From NCBI RefSeq assembly GCF_003034965.1, contig NZ_PZKE01000014.1, positions 1-64,000 of the forward strand: DNA of 64,000 nt. Direction: 5' to 3'. Of this stretch, positions 8,372 to 16,068 are shown in pieces (the stretch's first letter is position 1; each line of letters starts with the position of its first letter). The translations under genes and the position numbers were made by a program. The stretch is from Fuscovulum blasticum DSM 2131. GTDB lineage: Bacteria; Pseudomonadota; Alphaproteobacteria; Rhodobacterales; Rhodobacteraceae. A model generated the notes under the pieces. It had not been told where the DNA came from and ran no database searches. It worked only from the letters and a program-made list of their open reading frames with translations.

Positions 8372-9493
8372 CTACAGATCCCAGTCCAGCGCGGCTTTCT
8401 TCGGCGCGGCCGCCGCCGGCGTGTCCTCAAGCCCCAGCCAGCCGCCGCGGATGGGCAGCTTGCGTTCGGCGCCCCAGTCGCCGGTCACGGTCAGCGTGTC
8501 GCCGTCCAGCATCACGCCGGCCACCGCCTGCCCGGCGGACCAGCGGATTGCCCCCAGGATATGGCGCACCTCGACCGTTCCCATCGGGTCCAGCGTCACC
8601 AGGCCGGGTTGGCCGGCGGCGGTCAGCGGATCGGGGGTTTCGCGGGCGGACAGGCCCAGGTTGGGCAGGGCTGCGCCTTCCTCGACCCCAAGGCAGCCGC
8701 GGTGACGGCCGTTCCAGGGGGCGTAATCGCGGCCGCCGTTCGAATGCCAGAGCATTGTCATCGGCAGGCGGCGGGCATTGCGCAGCGACAGGAACAGGTC
8801 GCCCTCCTGGGGGCGGACGACGGCGGTCCAGCCAAGGCGCGAAGCCGGGTCTTCCACCGCGCTGACGAAATCTTCATGCGCATCGCCCCAGGGGTAGCGG
8901 TGCAGGTTCACCGACCCGCCATCGGCGGCGGGGAATTCGGCCGGGTCTTCGCTGCGGCGCGGATAGGCCAGCCGCGACCGGCCACGGGTGGGGGCAGCTT
9001 CCAGCGGTTCGGCAAGGGTTTCGAACCAGCGCTTGCGCGAGAACGAGAGTTTCGCGCCATTCGGGACCGAGATCATGGCGTGATTGCTGACGGGCAGGCT
9101 GCCGGTGCCGCCGATGAACAGGTGGCGCTGGTAAAGGAAGGGGTGGTCGTCGCTGACCGAAAGTTCCTTGACCAGCGTGGCCCCCTGCACCTCGCCCGAG
9201 AGGATGGCGCGCAGGATGCCGGGGCCGGCGGGCGTGGGAACCCAGGTGCCGTTTGCTGCCAGACCGTGCAGCCCGGCGGGGCTGGCGCCCATGGGGGCGG
9301 CCAGAAAATCGCCGCCCAGCCGGCGCTGATGCGGTGGGGCCTCGGCGGGCACCTCGTCTTCGGTCCAGGGGGCGTGGTGCAGCGGGCTTATCGCGGCGCC
9401 TTCATCGGTGATGGTCAGGCGGGTGATCTGGCCGCCCCGCGCATCGAAGGCAACCGCGATGCCACGGGCGGCAAGGGATGAGGTCTGGGGCAT
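8372..9493 (-). CDS. Galactose-mutarotase-like (aldose 1-epimerase superfamily) protein
   Basis: 373 residues, no signal peptide. The beginning (GIAVAFDARGGQITRLTI), an LGGDFLAAPMG motif near 70, and the alternation of beta strands with HHxxW and HRYPWG elements resemble the carbohydrate-binding super-sandwich of aldose epimerases. I do not see enough to name a substrate. It could act on sugars as a mutarotase or be a sugar-binding relative that has lost catalysis. Transcribed towards galE (convergent) and divergent from the SDR gene at 9631. The ATG has a GGAGACAG-like site upstream on the minus strand. Confidence 0.5.
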   Translation of the reverse strand: MPQTSSLAARGIAVAFDARGGQITRLTITDEGAAISPLHHAPWTEDEVPAEAPPHQRRLGGDFLAAPMGASPAGLHGLAANGTWVPTPAGPGILRAILSGEVQGATLVKELSVSDDHPFLYQRHLFIGGTGSLPVSNHAMISVPNGAKLSFSRKRWFETLAEPLEAAPTRGRSRLAYPRRSEDPAEFPAADGGSVNLHRYPWGDAHEDFVSAVEDPASRLGWTAVVRPQEGDLFLSLRNARRLPMTMLWHSNGGRDYAPWNGRHRGCLGVEEGAALPNLGLSARETPDPLTAAGQPGLVTLDPMGTVEVRHILGAIRWSAGQAVAGVMLDGDTLTVTGDWGAERKLPIRGGWLGLEDTPAAAAPKKAALDWDL

Positions 9494-9630
9494 CGGGTCT
9501 GTCTCCTGCGGGCGGTGTCGGGTGCAGGGTAGGCCCGCCGATGCCCGGCCTGCAAGGGCGGGTCAGGGAACTGGCATGTCGGCGGCCGGGTCTCTAGGTT
9601 GCGGTCAGGCGGATCTGCAGGGAGGCAGGG

Positions 9631-10368
9631 ATGGGGCGGCTGGACGGCAAGGTGGCGGTGGTGACGGCGGCGGGGCAGGGCATCGGCCGGGCGTCCGCGC
9701 TGGCGATGCAGCGCGAGGGGGCGCGGGTCATCGCGACTGACATCAACAGCAAGACGCTGGCCGAACTGGCGGCGGCGGGGCTGGAAACGCGGCTGCTGAA
9801 CGTGCGCGATCCGGCGGCGGTGGCGCAGATCGCGGCGGACCTGCCCGAGACCAGCGTTCTGTTCAACTGCGCGGGGTTCGTGGCGAATGGCACGATCCTG
9901 GAGTGCAGCGATGATGACTGGGCGTTCTCGCTGGATCTGAACGTGACGGCGATGTTCCGCATGTGCCGCGCCTTTCTGCCGGGGATGATCGCCCAAGGCG
10001 GCGGGTCGATCGTCAACATGGCCAGCGCGGTGGGGTCGATCATCGCGGCGCCGAACCGCTTTGTCTATGGCGTGACCAAGGCGGGGGTGATCGGGCTGAC
10101 CAAGGCGCTGGCGGCGGATTTCGTGACACGGGGCATCCGCTGCAACGCGATCTGCCCCGGCACGGTGGAAAGCCCCAGCCTGGAGCAGCGGCTGCGGGCG
10201 ACGGGGGATTACGAAGCCGCCAGAACGGCCTTTATCGCCCGCCAGCCGATGGGGCGGATGGCGACGGCCGAGGAGATTGCCAATCTGGTGGTCTATCTGG
10301 CGTCGGACGAGTCGAGCTTCACCACGGGACATGCCCATGTGATTGATGGGGGCTGGTCCAACGTCTGA
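9631..10368 (+). CDS. SDR-family dehydrogenase, 2-keto-3-deoxy-L-fuconate dehydrogenase-like
   Basis: 245 residues, a classical short-chain dehydrogenase. The dinucleotide motif is TAAGQGIG at 12-19 (AA in place of the usual first GG/GA), an acidic residue at the end of strand 2 (ATDIN) points to NAD, and the catalytic S132, Y146 and K150 are present (YGVTK). The C-terminal part (CPGTVESPSLEQRL, FTTGHAHVIDGGW) resembles 2-keto-3-deoxy-L-fuconate dehydrogenases and related human BDH2-type enzymes. A role in deoxysugar-acid catabolism is therefore plausible but not proved. No fucose pathway genes are next to it. The start follows a GGAGGCAGGG site. Confidence 0.75.
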   Translation: MGRLDGKVAVVTAAGQGIGRASALAMQREGARVIATDINSKTLAELAAAGLETRLLNVRDPAAVAQIAADLPETSVLFNCAGFVANGTILECSDDDWAFSLDLNVTAMFRMCRAFLPGMIAQGGGSIVNMASAVGSIIAAPNRFVYGVTKAGVIGLTKALAADFVTRGIRCNAICPGTVESPSLEQRLRATGDYEAARTAFIARQPMGRMATAEEIANLVVYLASDESSFTTGHAHVIDGGWSNV

Positions 10369-10396
10369 CCGGGGGATGTTGCCCCACGCCGCCGAA

Positions 10397-10425
10397 GGCC
10401 AGCCGCCGCGCCCGGGTGGCTGGCC
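10397..10425. terminator. GC-rich hairpin between convergent genes
   Basis: Perfect 8-bp arms GGCCAGCC/GGCTGGCC separated by 13 bases, in the 66-bp space between the SDR stop and the molbindin stop. There is no T-run on either side, so it is either a weak bidirectional terminator or an RNA-stabilising hairpin. Confidence 0.4.
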
Positions 10426-10434
10426 GGTCAGCAG

Positions 10435-10644
10435 TCAGTCGTCAAGGCCGACCATCACGTCCGAGGCCTTGATCACGGCATAGGCTTTCTGGCCGACGGT
10501 CAGACCCAGTTCCTCGACCGATTCATTGGTGATCGAGGCGGTGACGATGCTGCCGCCCACGTCGATGCGGACATGGCTGGTGACCGCGCCCGAGACGATT
10601 TCGACCACGGTGCCGGGCAGCAGGTTGCGTGCGCTGAGTTTCAT
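10435..10644 (-). CDS. Molybdenum-pterin-binding protein (molbindin, TOBE/Mop domain)
   Basis: 69 residues, a single Mop/TOBE domain: MKLSARNLLPGTV at the start, then GAVTSHVRIDVGG and TASITNESVEELGLTVG, matching molbindins. These form hexamers that bind molybdate or tungstate in the cytoplasm and are thought to buffer it. Molbindins usually sit with modABC or molybdoenzyme genes; none is within this window, so it is a solitary copy. Its start is preceded by AAGGACTCCCCC-type sequence on the minus strand. Confidence 0.9.
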   Translation of the reverse strand: MKLSARNLLPGTVVEIVSGAVTSHVRIDVGGSIVTASITNESVEELGLTVGQKAYAVIKASDVMVGLDD

Positions 10645-10989
10645 GGGGGAGTCCTTTTCTCAGGGTTGTGGGAAAACTGTTCTCCTGCATCTGTGGATTG
10701 TCCATCGGATGTGGCGCAAAGGGGCCGCGACAAATCTGCCTTGCCTGCGAAACGGGCATTCAGGTGCGGAATGTGCCGGCAGGCCGACCCGTTGTCGCAC
10801 AGGGTGGCCGAAGGCGAGGCTGGCGCCGTGGTCCGGCCTATCCGGCTGAAATGATTTGAAGAATCCGGTCCGTGGTATTCTTTCTGCCAGAGCCGGGGCC
10901 GGACGCGCCACCTTGACAGACCCGTGCCCCCGCCGGATAAGCCCGGTGCCTCCGTCTTGTAGTGCCGCTTTGGCAGGAAAGGCCCGCCG
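10645..10989. other. Intergenic region between divergent molbindin and purC genes
   Basis: 345 bp that I cannot assign to a gene; short open frames here lack ribosome sites and recognisable products. It holds the molbindin promoter (unresolved) and a good candidate purC promoter near its right end. Confidence 0.5.
10913..10941 (+). promoter_or_regulatory. Candidate sigma-70 promoter for purC
   Basis: A perfect TTGACA at 10913-10918 is followed after 17 bases by GATAAG (10936-10941), placing a transcription start near 10948, some 40 bases before the purC ATG. No purine riboswitch fold is apparent in the short leader. Confidence 0.5.
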
Positions 10990-11982
10990 ATGCCCGCCGC
11001 CTCCTCCGTCGATTTGACCCGCGTCTTGCCCGCGGCCCGCATCCCGGAACTGCCCCATCCCTATTTCGGTAAGGTGCGCGATTGCTATGATCTGCCGCCG
11101 TCGGACGGGTTTCCGATGGGGCGGCGCATCCTGATTTCGTCGGACCGGATCAGCGCCTTCGATCGCATCCTTGCGGCCATTCCCTGCAAGGGCCAGGTGC
11201 TGACGCAGACCGCCCGCTACTGGTTCGATGCCACCCGCGACCTGTGCGACAACCATGTCGTGGCCTATCCCGACCCGAATGTCGTGATCGGCCGCCGGCT
11301 GACCATCCTGCCGGTCGAGGTGGTGGTGCGCGGCTATCTGGCGGGCACCACGTCAACCTCGATCCTGACGCAATACAAGGCCGGCGCGCGCGAGATGTAT
11401 GGCCATACGCTGCCCGATGGCCTGCGCGACAACGAGGCCCTGCCGCAGGCGATCATCACGCCCACCTCCAAGGCGTTTGACGGTGGCCATGACGAACCGC
11501 TGACCGCCGACGAGATCGTGGCGCAGGTGCTGCTGACGCGGGCGCAGTGGGATGAGGTGTCGGAAAAGGCGTTGGCGCTGTTCGCGCGTGGCCAGAAGAT
11601 GGCGGCCGAGCGCGGGCTGATCCTGGTGGACACCAAATATGAATTCGGGCTGGACGAGAACGGCCGCATCCTGCTGGCGGACGAGATCCACACCCCCGAC
11701 AGCAGCCGTTACTGGATCGCCTCGGGGTATGAGGCGGCGCTGCGCGACGGCACCCGTCCGCCCAGTTTTGACAAGGATGTGATCCGGTCCTGGGTGGTCA
11801 GCCGCTGCGACCCCTATCGCGACCCGATCCCCGAGATTCCGGCCGAGATGATTGCCCGCACGGCGCAGGTCTATATCGACGCCTATGAGGCGATCACCGG
11901 CCAGACGTTCGTGCCCGATACCACGGGTGACACGCCGCTGGACCGTGTGCGCGCCAATCTGGCGCCCTGGTTCACGGCCTGA
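10990..11982 (+). CDS. purC: Phosphoribosylaminoimidazole-succinocarboxamide synthase (SAICAR synthase), long form
   Basis: 330 residues. It catalyses the ATP-dependent joining of CAIR and aspartate in purine synthesis. Diagnostic stretches are [11 protein letters not shown] near 18-28, SSDRISAFD near 49-57, the [15 protein letters not shown] block near 106-120 and [12 protein letters not shown] with [12 protein letters not shown] near 216-242. Its length and the [12 protein letters not shown] insert match the longer, ADE1-like form rather than the roughly 240-residue bacterial enzyme usually found next to purS-purQ-purL. It stands alone here, so a second short purC may exist elsewhere in the genome (inference). 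Start ATG follows GGAAAGG. Confidence 0.95.
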   Translation: MPAASSVDLTRVLPAARIPELPHPYFGKVRDCYDLPPSDGFPMGRRILISSDRISAFDRILAAIPCKGQVLTQTARYWFDATRDLCDNHVVAYPDPNVVIGRRLTILPVEVVVRGYLAGTTSTSILTQYKAGAREMYGHTLPDGLRDNEALPQAIITPTSKAFDGGHDEPLTADEIVAQVLLTRAQWDEVSEKALALFARGQKMAAERGLILVDTKYEFGLDENGRILLADEIHTPDSSRYWIASGYEAALRDGTRPPSFDKDVIRSWVVSRCDPYRDPIPEIPAEMIARTAQVYIDAYEAITGQTFVPDTTGDTPLDRVRANLAPWFTA

Positions 11983-12049
11983 TGCAGCCTGCCCTTTGCA
12001 GCATGACCCCGCGCCGCCCTATGCTGCGCGGGAACCGGGAGATTAAGCG

Positions 12050-12973
12050 ATGATTCTGTCCTGTGGCGAAGCCCTGATCGACATGCTGCCGCGCACCGCG
12101 ACCACGGGTGAGGCCTGTTTTGCCCCCTATGCCGGCGGGGCCGTCTTCAATACCGCCATCGCGCTTGGCCGCCTTGGGGCGCCGTCGGCGTTCTTTTCCG
12201 GCGTGTCGAACGACATGCTGGGCGAGATCCTGACCGAGACTCTGACCGCGTCAAAGGTGGACACGCGCTATCTGGCACGGTCGGACCGGCCCACCACGGT
12301 GGCCTTTGTCAAGCTGGTGAACGGGCAGGCGACCTATGCCTTTTATGACGAGGCGACGGCGGGGCGGATGCTGTCGCCCGACCAGTTGCCCGACCTGCCC
12401 GCCGGGGTGGCGGCGCTGTTCTTCGGCGGCATCAGCCTTGTGAACGACCCCGCCGCCAGCACCTACGAGGCCTTGCAGGCCCGCGAGGCCGGCGCGCGTG
12501 TCACCATGATCGACCCGAACATCCGCCCCGGCTTCATTGCCGGCAAGGAAGAAGCCTACCGCGCCCGCATTGGCCGGATGATCGGGCGCGCCGACATCGT
12601 GAAACTGTCGGACGAAGACCTGCACTGGCTGGAAGGCAGCGGTGACCTGACCGCGCTGGCGCGCGGGATCGTGGCGCGTGGCCCGAAGGTGGTGTTCATT
12701 ACCGAAGGCGCGAAAGGCGCGCGGGCGGTGACGGCGACGCAAGACCGCTTTGTCGCGGCCACGCCGGTGACGGTGGCCGATACGGTGGGGGCGGGCGATA
12801 CGTTCAACGCGGGCGTGCTGGCGGCGCTGCACGCGGCGGGCGTGCTGACCAAGGCCGGGGTCGCGGCCCTGCCGGACGCGGTGCTGGATCAGGCGCTGTC
12901 GCTGGGCACCCGTGCGGCGGCCGTCACGGTCAGCCGCGCCGGCGCGAACCCGCCCTGGACGCACGAACTGTGA
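12050..12973 (+). CDS. PfkB-family carbohydrate kinase (fructokinase-like)
   Basis: 307 residues, ribokinase fold. Sugar-site residues [10 protein letters not shown] (6-15) and the di-Gly [10 protein letters not shown] (28-37) are at the N-terminus; the anion-hole/catalytic motif [12 protein letters not shown] is at 244-255, with D250 as general base. The GEALID start is typical of bacterial fructokinases and KDG kinases. It phosphorylates a free sugar or sugar acid with ATP in the cytoplasm; the substrate is not fixed by sequence. Its stop overlaps the GTG start of dtd (GTGA), implying coupled translation. Confidence 0.85.
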   Translation: MILSCGEALIDMLPRTATTGEACFAPYAGGAVFNTAIALGRLGAPSAFFSGVSNDMLGEILTETLTASKVDTRYLARSDRPTTVAFVKLVNGQATYAFYDEATAGRMLSPDQLPDLPAGVAALFFGGISLVNDPAASTYEALQAREAGARVTMIDPNIRPGFIAGKEEAYRARIGRMIGRADIVKLSDEDLHWLEGSGDLTALARGIVARGPKVVFITEGAKGARAVTATQDRFVAATPVTVADTVGAGDTFNAGVLAALHAAGVLTKAGVAALPDAVLDQALSLGTRAAAVTVSRAGANPPWTHEL

Positions 12974-13413
12974 GGGCTGTCCTGCAACGGGTGAGCCGCG
13001 CGCAGGTCTCTGTCGCGGGCGAGGTGGTCGGGCGCTGCGGGCCGGGCCTGATGATCCTGATCTGCGCCATGCAGGGCGACAGCGACGAGGCGGCGGCGAA
13101 GGTGGCGGCCAAGATCGCCAAGATGCGGATCTTCAAGGACGATCAGGGCAAGATGAACCTGTCGGTCCGCGATGTGGGGGGCAGCGCGCTGGTGATCAGC
13201 CAGTTCACCCTGGCCGCCGACCTGCGCGGCAACCGCCCCGGCTTCAGCACCGCCGCCGCCCCGGAGGAGGGCAAGCGGCTGTACGAATTGTTCGCGGCGC
13301 ATCTGGCGGCGGAAGGGGTGCCGGTCGAGACCGGCATCTTCGGGGCCGACATGGCGGTGGAACTGGTGAATGACGGGCCGGTCACCATCTGGATCGACAG
13401 CGAGGCCGGCTGA
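12970..13413 (+). CDS. dtd: D-aminoacyl-tRNA deacylase
   Basis: 147 residues, the full usual length. It removes D-amino acids (and glycine from tRNA-Ala) that have been mischarged on tRNA. Both active-site motifs are present: SQFTLAAD at 77-84 and [10 protein letters not shown] at 134-143. The start is GTG at 12970, overlapping the stop of the sugar kinase by 4 bp; the N-terminal [13 protein letters not shown] is exactly the family start, which decides the choice. It converges on the small secreted protein gene. Confidence 0.96.
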   Translation: MRAVLQRVSRAQVSVAGEVVGRCGPGLMILICAMQGDSDEAAAKVAAKIAKMRIFKDDQGKMNLSVRDVGGSALVISQFTLAADLRGNRPGFSTAAAPEEGKRLYELFAAHLAAEGVPVETGIFGADMAVELVNDGPVTIWIDSEAG

Positions 13414-13418
13414 CCGGC

Positions 13419-13961
13419 CTATTTGAACGGGTTGCCGGGCGATTGCTTGGTGATCACGTCCCCGCAGCCGATCAGCGCGTCGATCGAGGCGCGCGATCCG
13501 GCCAGCGTGTAGTTCTGCACATCCGCCCCGTCCGCCGACCGCAGGAACAGCCGGTTGCCCTTGGCCACCTCGACGATGAAGTCGATGCCGGCATCGCTGT
13601 CGGGCAGGGTGAACAGCACCGAATTCAGCCGCAGGTTGGCGGCGTTCAGGTTCCAGGGCGCCATGCGGTCGATCTGCACCTGAAGGTCGGCGGTATCGCC
13701 GGTATCGCCGGTATCGCCGAAATCCCATTGGGTGGAATAGAACTGCAACTGGACCGAACCGTCCTGGAACGTCCAGATCGAGAAGGTTTCGCCGGGGGCC
13801 GAAACCGTGGCGACGCAGCCCATCGTGCCATCGTCCCAGGCCACCATTTCCACCAGCCAGGCCTTGTTGCGTTCAAGCACCTGGGATTCATAGTTCTGTG
13901 CAAGCGCCGGTGTGGCGGTCAGCAAGGCGGCGGCTGCGGCAAGGGCTTTGGGCGAAATCAT
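13419..13961 (-). CDS. Small secreted protein of unknown function
   Basis: 180 residues with a clear Sec signal peptide (PKALAAAAALLTATPALA, cleavage before QN near residue 22). The mature part is beta-rich and contains a GDTGDTGDT run near residues 82-90, caused by three perfect 9-base repeats in the DNA (13692-13718). Two cysteines (near 54 and 169) could form a disulfide in the periplasm. I do not recognise the family. It is transcribed towards dtd and lies downstream of the acyl-CoA synthetase on the same strand, separated by a strong hairpin. Confidence 0.7.
   Translation of the reverse strand: MISPKALAAAAALLTATPALAQNYESQVLERNKAWLVEMVAWDDGTMGCVATVSAPGETFSIWTFQDGSVQLQFYSTQWDFGDTGDTGDTADLQVQIDRMAPWNLNAANLRLNSVLFTLPDSDAGIDFIVEVAKGNRLFLRSADGADVQNYTLAGSRASIDALIGCGDVITKQSPGNPFK
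13692..13718. repeat. Three perfect tandem 9-bp repeats (GGTATCGCC)
   Basis: GGTATCGCC occurs three times without a mismatch and stays in frame inside the small secreted protein, where it encodes Gly-Asp-Thr three times. It is a possible slippage site that would change length without breaking the frame. Confidence 0.9.
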
Positions 13962-13983
13962 CTGTCAGGTCCGATCTGTGGCA

Positions 13984-14006
13984 GGCGCGGCCAGTTTGGC
14001 CGCGCC
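13984..14006 (-). terminator. Strong GC hairpin downstream of acyl-CoA synthetase
   Basis: Perfect 9-bp arms GGCGCGGCC/GGCCGCGCC with a 5-base loop, placed 50 bp after the synthetase stop and upstream of the small secreted protein gene, both on the minus strand. No T-run follows on the minus strand, so termination may be Rho-assisted. Confidence 0.45.
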
Positions 14007-14055
14007 GGCACGATTCCTGCAAATGAAAACTCCCGTCATGCGGGCTGTTGAGGGG

Positions 14056-15948
14056 TCAGGCCTTCCAGTCCCAGGCGCCGGTGAAGCCGCCCAGAAGGTG
14101 GCCGACCTTTTCCTCATCCACCGGGCCGGTCTTGGCCAGACGCGCGACCAGGCCGCGCTTCTTGTCTTCGACCACCTCGGCCACATGGGCGGCGATGCCT
14201 TCCTTCTGCAGGGCGGCATCATAGACCCGGGTGATCGACATCCGGCGCAGGGCCGGCTTGAACACCTTGCCCACGGCCGTTTTCGGCATGTCATCGACGA
14301 TTTCCAGATACTTCGGCACCGCCGCCCGTTCGACGATATGCGCCTCTGCATGGGCGATCAGCTCGTCTGTCGTGACCGTCGCGCCCTTGACCAGTTCGAC
14401 ATAGGCCGCGGGCAGTTCGCCGGCATGGGCATCGGGCTGGCCGATGGCGCCGACCATGGCCACGGCCGGGTGGCTCATCAGGGCCTCTTCGATGATCGCC
14501 GGGTCGATGTTGTGGCCGCCGCGGATGATCAGATCCTTGGCGCGCCCGGTGATGAACAGATAGCCGTCCGCATCCAGGCGGCCCAGGTCGCCGGTGCGCA
14601 GGAAGCGGCCTTCGGCGAAGAGTTCGCGGTTCTTGTCGGCTTCGGTATAGGTCGAGCCTTCAAAGACGCCGGGGTTCGAGACGCAGATTTCGCCCACCTC
14701 ATCGACGCCGCATTCCCGCAGGCCGATGGCGCCCATGCTGGTCAGGATGCGCACCTGGGTGTGCGGGAAGGGCAGCCCGACCGAGCCGATCTTCTTGGCA
14801 CCGTCCGGCGGGTTGATCGAGACAAGGCAGGTGGCTTCGGTCAGGCCATAGCCTTCGATGATCTCGATGCCGGTTTCCTTCTTGAAGCGGTTGTACAGTT
14901 CGACCGGCAGCGCGGCAGACCCTGAAAACGCATTCCGCAGCGAGGAAATATCGGCATTGACCGGGCGCTGCATCAGGGCGGCCAGCGCCGTGGGCACGGT
15001 GATCAGATAGGTGACCTTGTGGCGTTCGATCAGCTTCCAGAGGTTGTCGAACACGCCCTCGCCGCGATAGCCCGCCGGCGTGGGGAAGACGACATGCGCG
15101 CCCGAGGCGATCATCGACATCATGATCGGGTAGCAGGCGAAGACGTGGAACAGCGGCAGCGGGCACATGACCACATCTTCCGGCTTGAACAGCAGCCGTT
15201 GCCCGAGCCAGCCGTTGTAGACCATGCCCGAGACCTTGTGCTGGGCCACCTTGGGCATTCCGGTGGTGCCGCCGGTGTGGAAATAGGCGGCAACGCGGTC
15301 TTCCTGCGGGTCGGCAAAGGTCAGCCGGTCGGCGGGCTGGCGGGCAGCCTCGGCGTGGAAGGACTTGACCTCGGCCCGGTGGTGGAAATGCAGCTTCGGC
15401 CGGATCAGCGGCACGATCAGCCGCTTGAGGCCGGTCAGATAGGTGAGCAGGTCGATTTCCAGCACGGTCTGCACGCTGGGTGCAAACTTGACCGCCTCGG
15501 CCACCTTGTCGGGCACGTCAGTCTTGGGGAAGGCGCGCAGCGTGACCACGACCTTGGCCTTGGTCTCGCGCAGGATGGCGCTGATCTGGTCGGCTTCCAG
15601 CAGCGGGTTGATCGGGTTGACGATGCCCGCCACCGCGCCGCCCAGCAGGGTGACGGCGGTTTCCAGCGTGTTCGGCAGGATGAAGGCGACCACATCCTTT
15701 TCCCCCACGCCAAGGCTGCGGAACAGGTTGGCGGCCTGGGTCACGCGACCCAGAAGCTGCGACCAGGTCAGCGTCGATTTCGGCGCCTTCGGGTCGGATA
15801 GCAGTTGATAGGTGATCGCAGGGCGTGACCCGTGGCGGGACGCGGCCCGCGACAGGAAAGCATACATGCTGCGCGGTTCGTCGCGATCGGGCCATGGCAT
15901 TTCGGCCTCGATCGCCCGCACGTCGGCGAGCGTGGAAAAGCTTCCCAT
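14056..15948 (-). CDS. Acyl-CoA synthetase (AMP-forming)
   Basis: 630 residues, ANL superfamily. Motifs in order: HTGGTTGMPK (P-loop, near 225), EGYGLTEAT (near 363), RTGDLGRLDADGYLFITGR (near 455) with the hinge, and the C-terminal catalytic lysine in KTAVGKVFKP. It activates a carboxylic acid to its CoA thioester via an acyl-adenylate; length and the N-terminal extension suit a medium/long-chain or branched acid, but the substrate is not defined. It carries no membrane anchor. The start has AGGAGACTT directly upstream. Neighbours do not point to a pathway. Confidence 0.9.
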   Translation of the reverse strand: MGSFSTLADVRAIEAEMPWPDRDEPRSMYAFLSRAASRHGSRPAITYQLLSDPKAPKSTLTWSQLLGRVTQAANLFRSLGVGEKDVVAFILPNTLETAVTLLGGAVAGIVNPINPLLEADQISAILRETKAKVVVTLRAFPKTDVPDKVAEAVKFAPSVQTVLEIDLLTYLTGLKRLIVPLIRPKLHFHHRAEVKSFHAEAARQPADRLTFADPQEDRVAAYFHTGGTTGMPKVAQHKVSGMVYNGWLGQRLLFKPEDVVMCPLPLFHVFACYPIMMSMIASGAHVVFPTPAGYRGEGVFDNLWKLIERHKVTYLITVPTALAALMQRPVNADISSLRNAFSGSAALPVELYNRFKKETGIEIIEGYGLTEATCLVSINPPDGAKKIGSVGLPFPHTQVRILTSMGAIGLRECGVDEVGEICVSNPGVFEGSTYTEADKNRELFAEGRFLRTGDLGRLDADGYLFITGRAKDLIIRGGHNIDPAIIEEALMSHPAVAMVGAIGQPDAHAGELPAAYVELVKGATVTTDELIAHAEAHIVERAAVPKYLEIVDDMPKTAVGKVFKPALRRMSITRVYDAALQKEGIAAHVAEVVEDKKRGLVARLAKTGPVDEEKVGHLLGGFTGAWDWKA

Positions 15949-16068
15949 AAGTCTCCTCCCTTCTGGTCAGCGCCCCGGTTCTGACGGCCGGGTTATCGGC
16001 GAATGTGGGGGCTGGGCCGGTCTTTGCCAACCGCTTTCCGTTGCCGGATACGCAACGTCAGGGCCGGG

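Noticed and set aside
10942-10989. A purine riboswitch ahead of purC
   Set aside because: The leader between the candidate start of transcription and the ATG is about 40 bases, too short for the aptamer, and no paired loops are visible.
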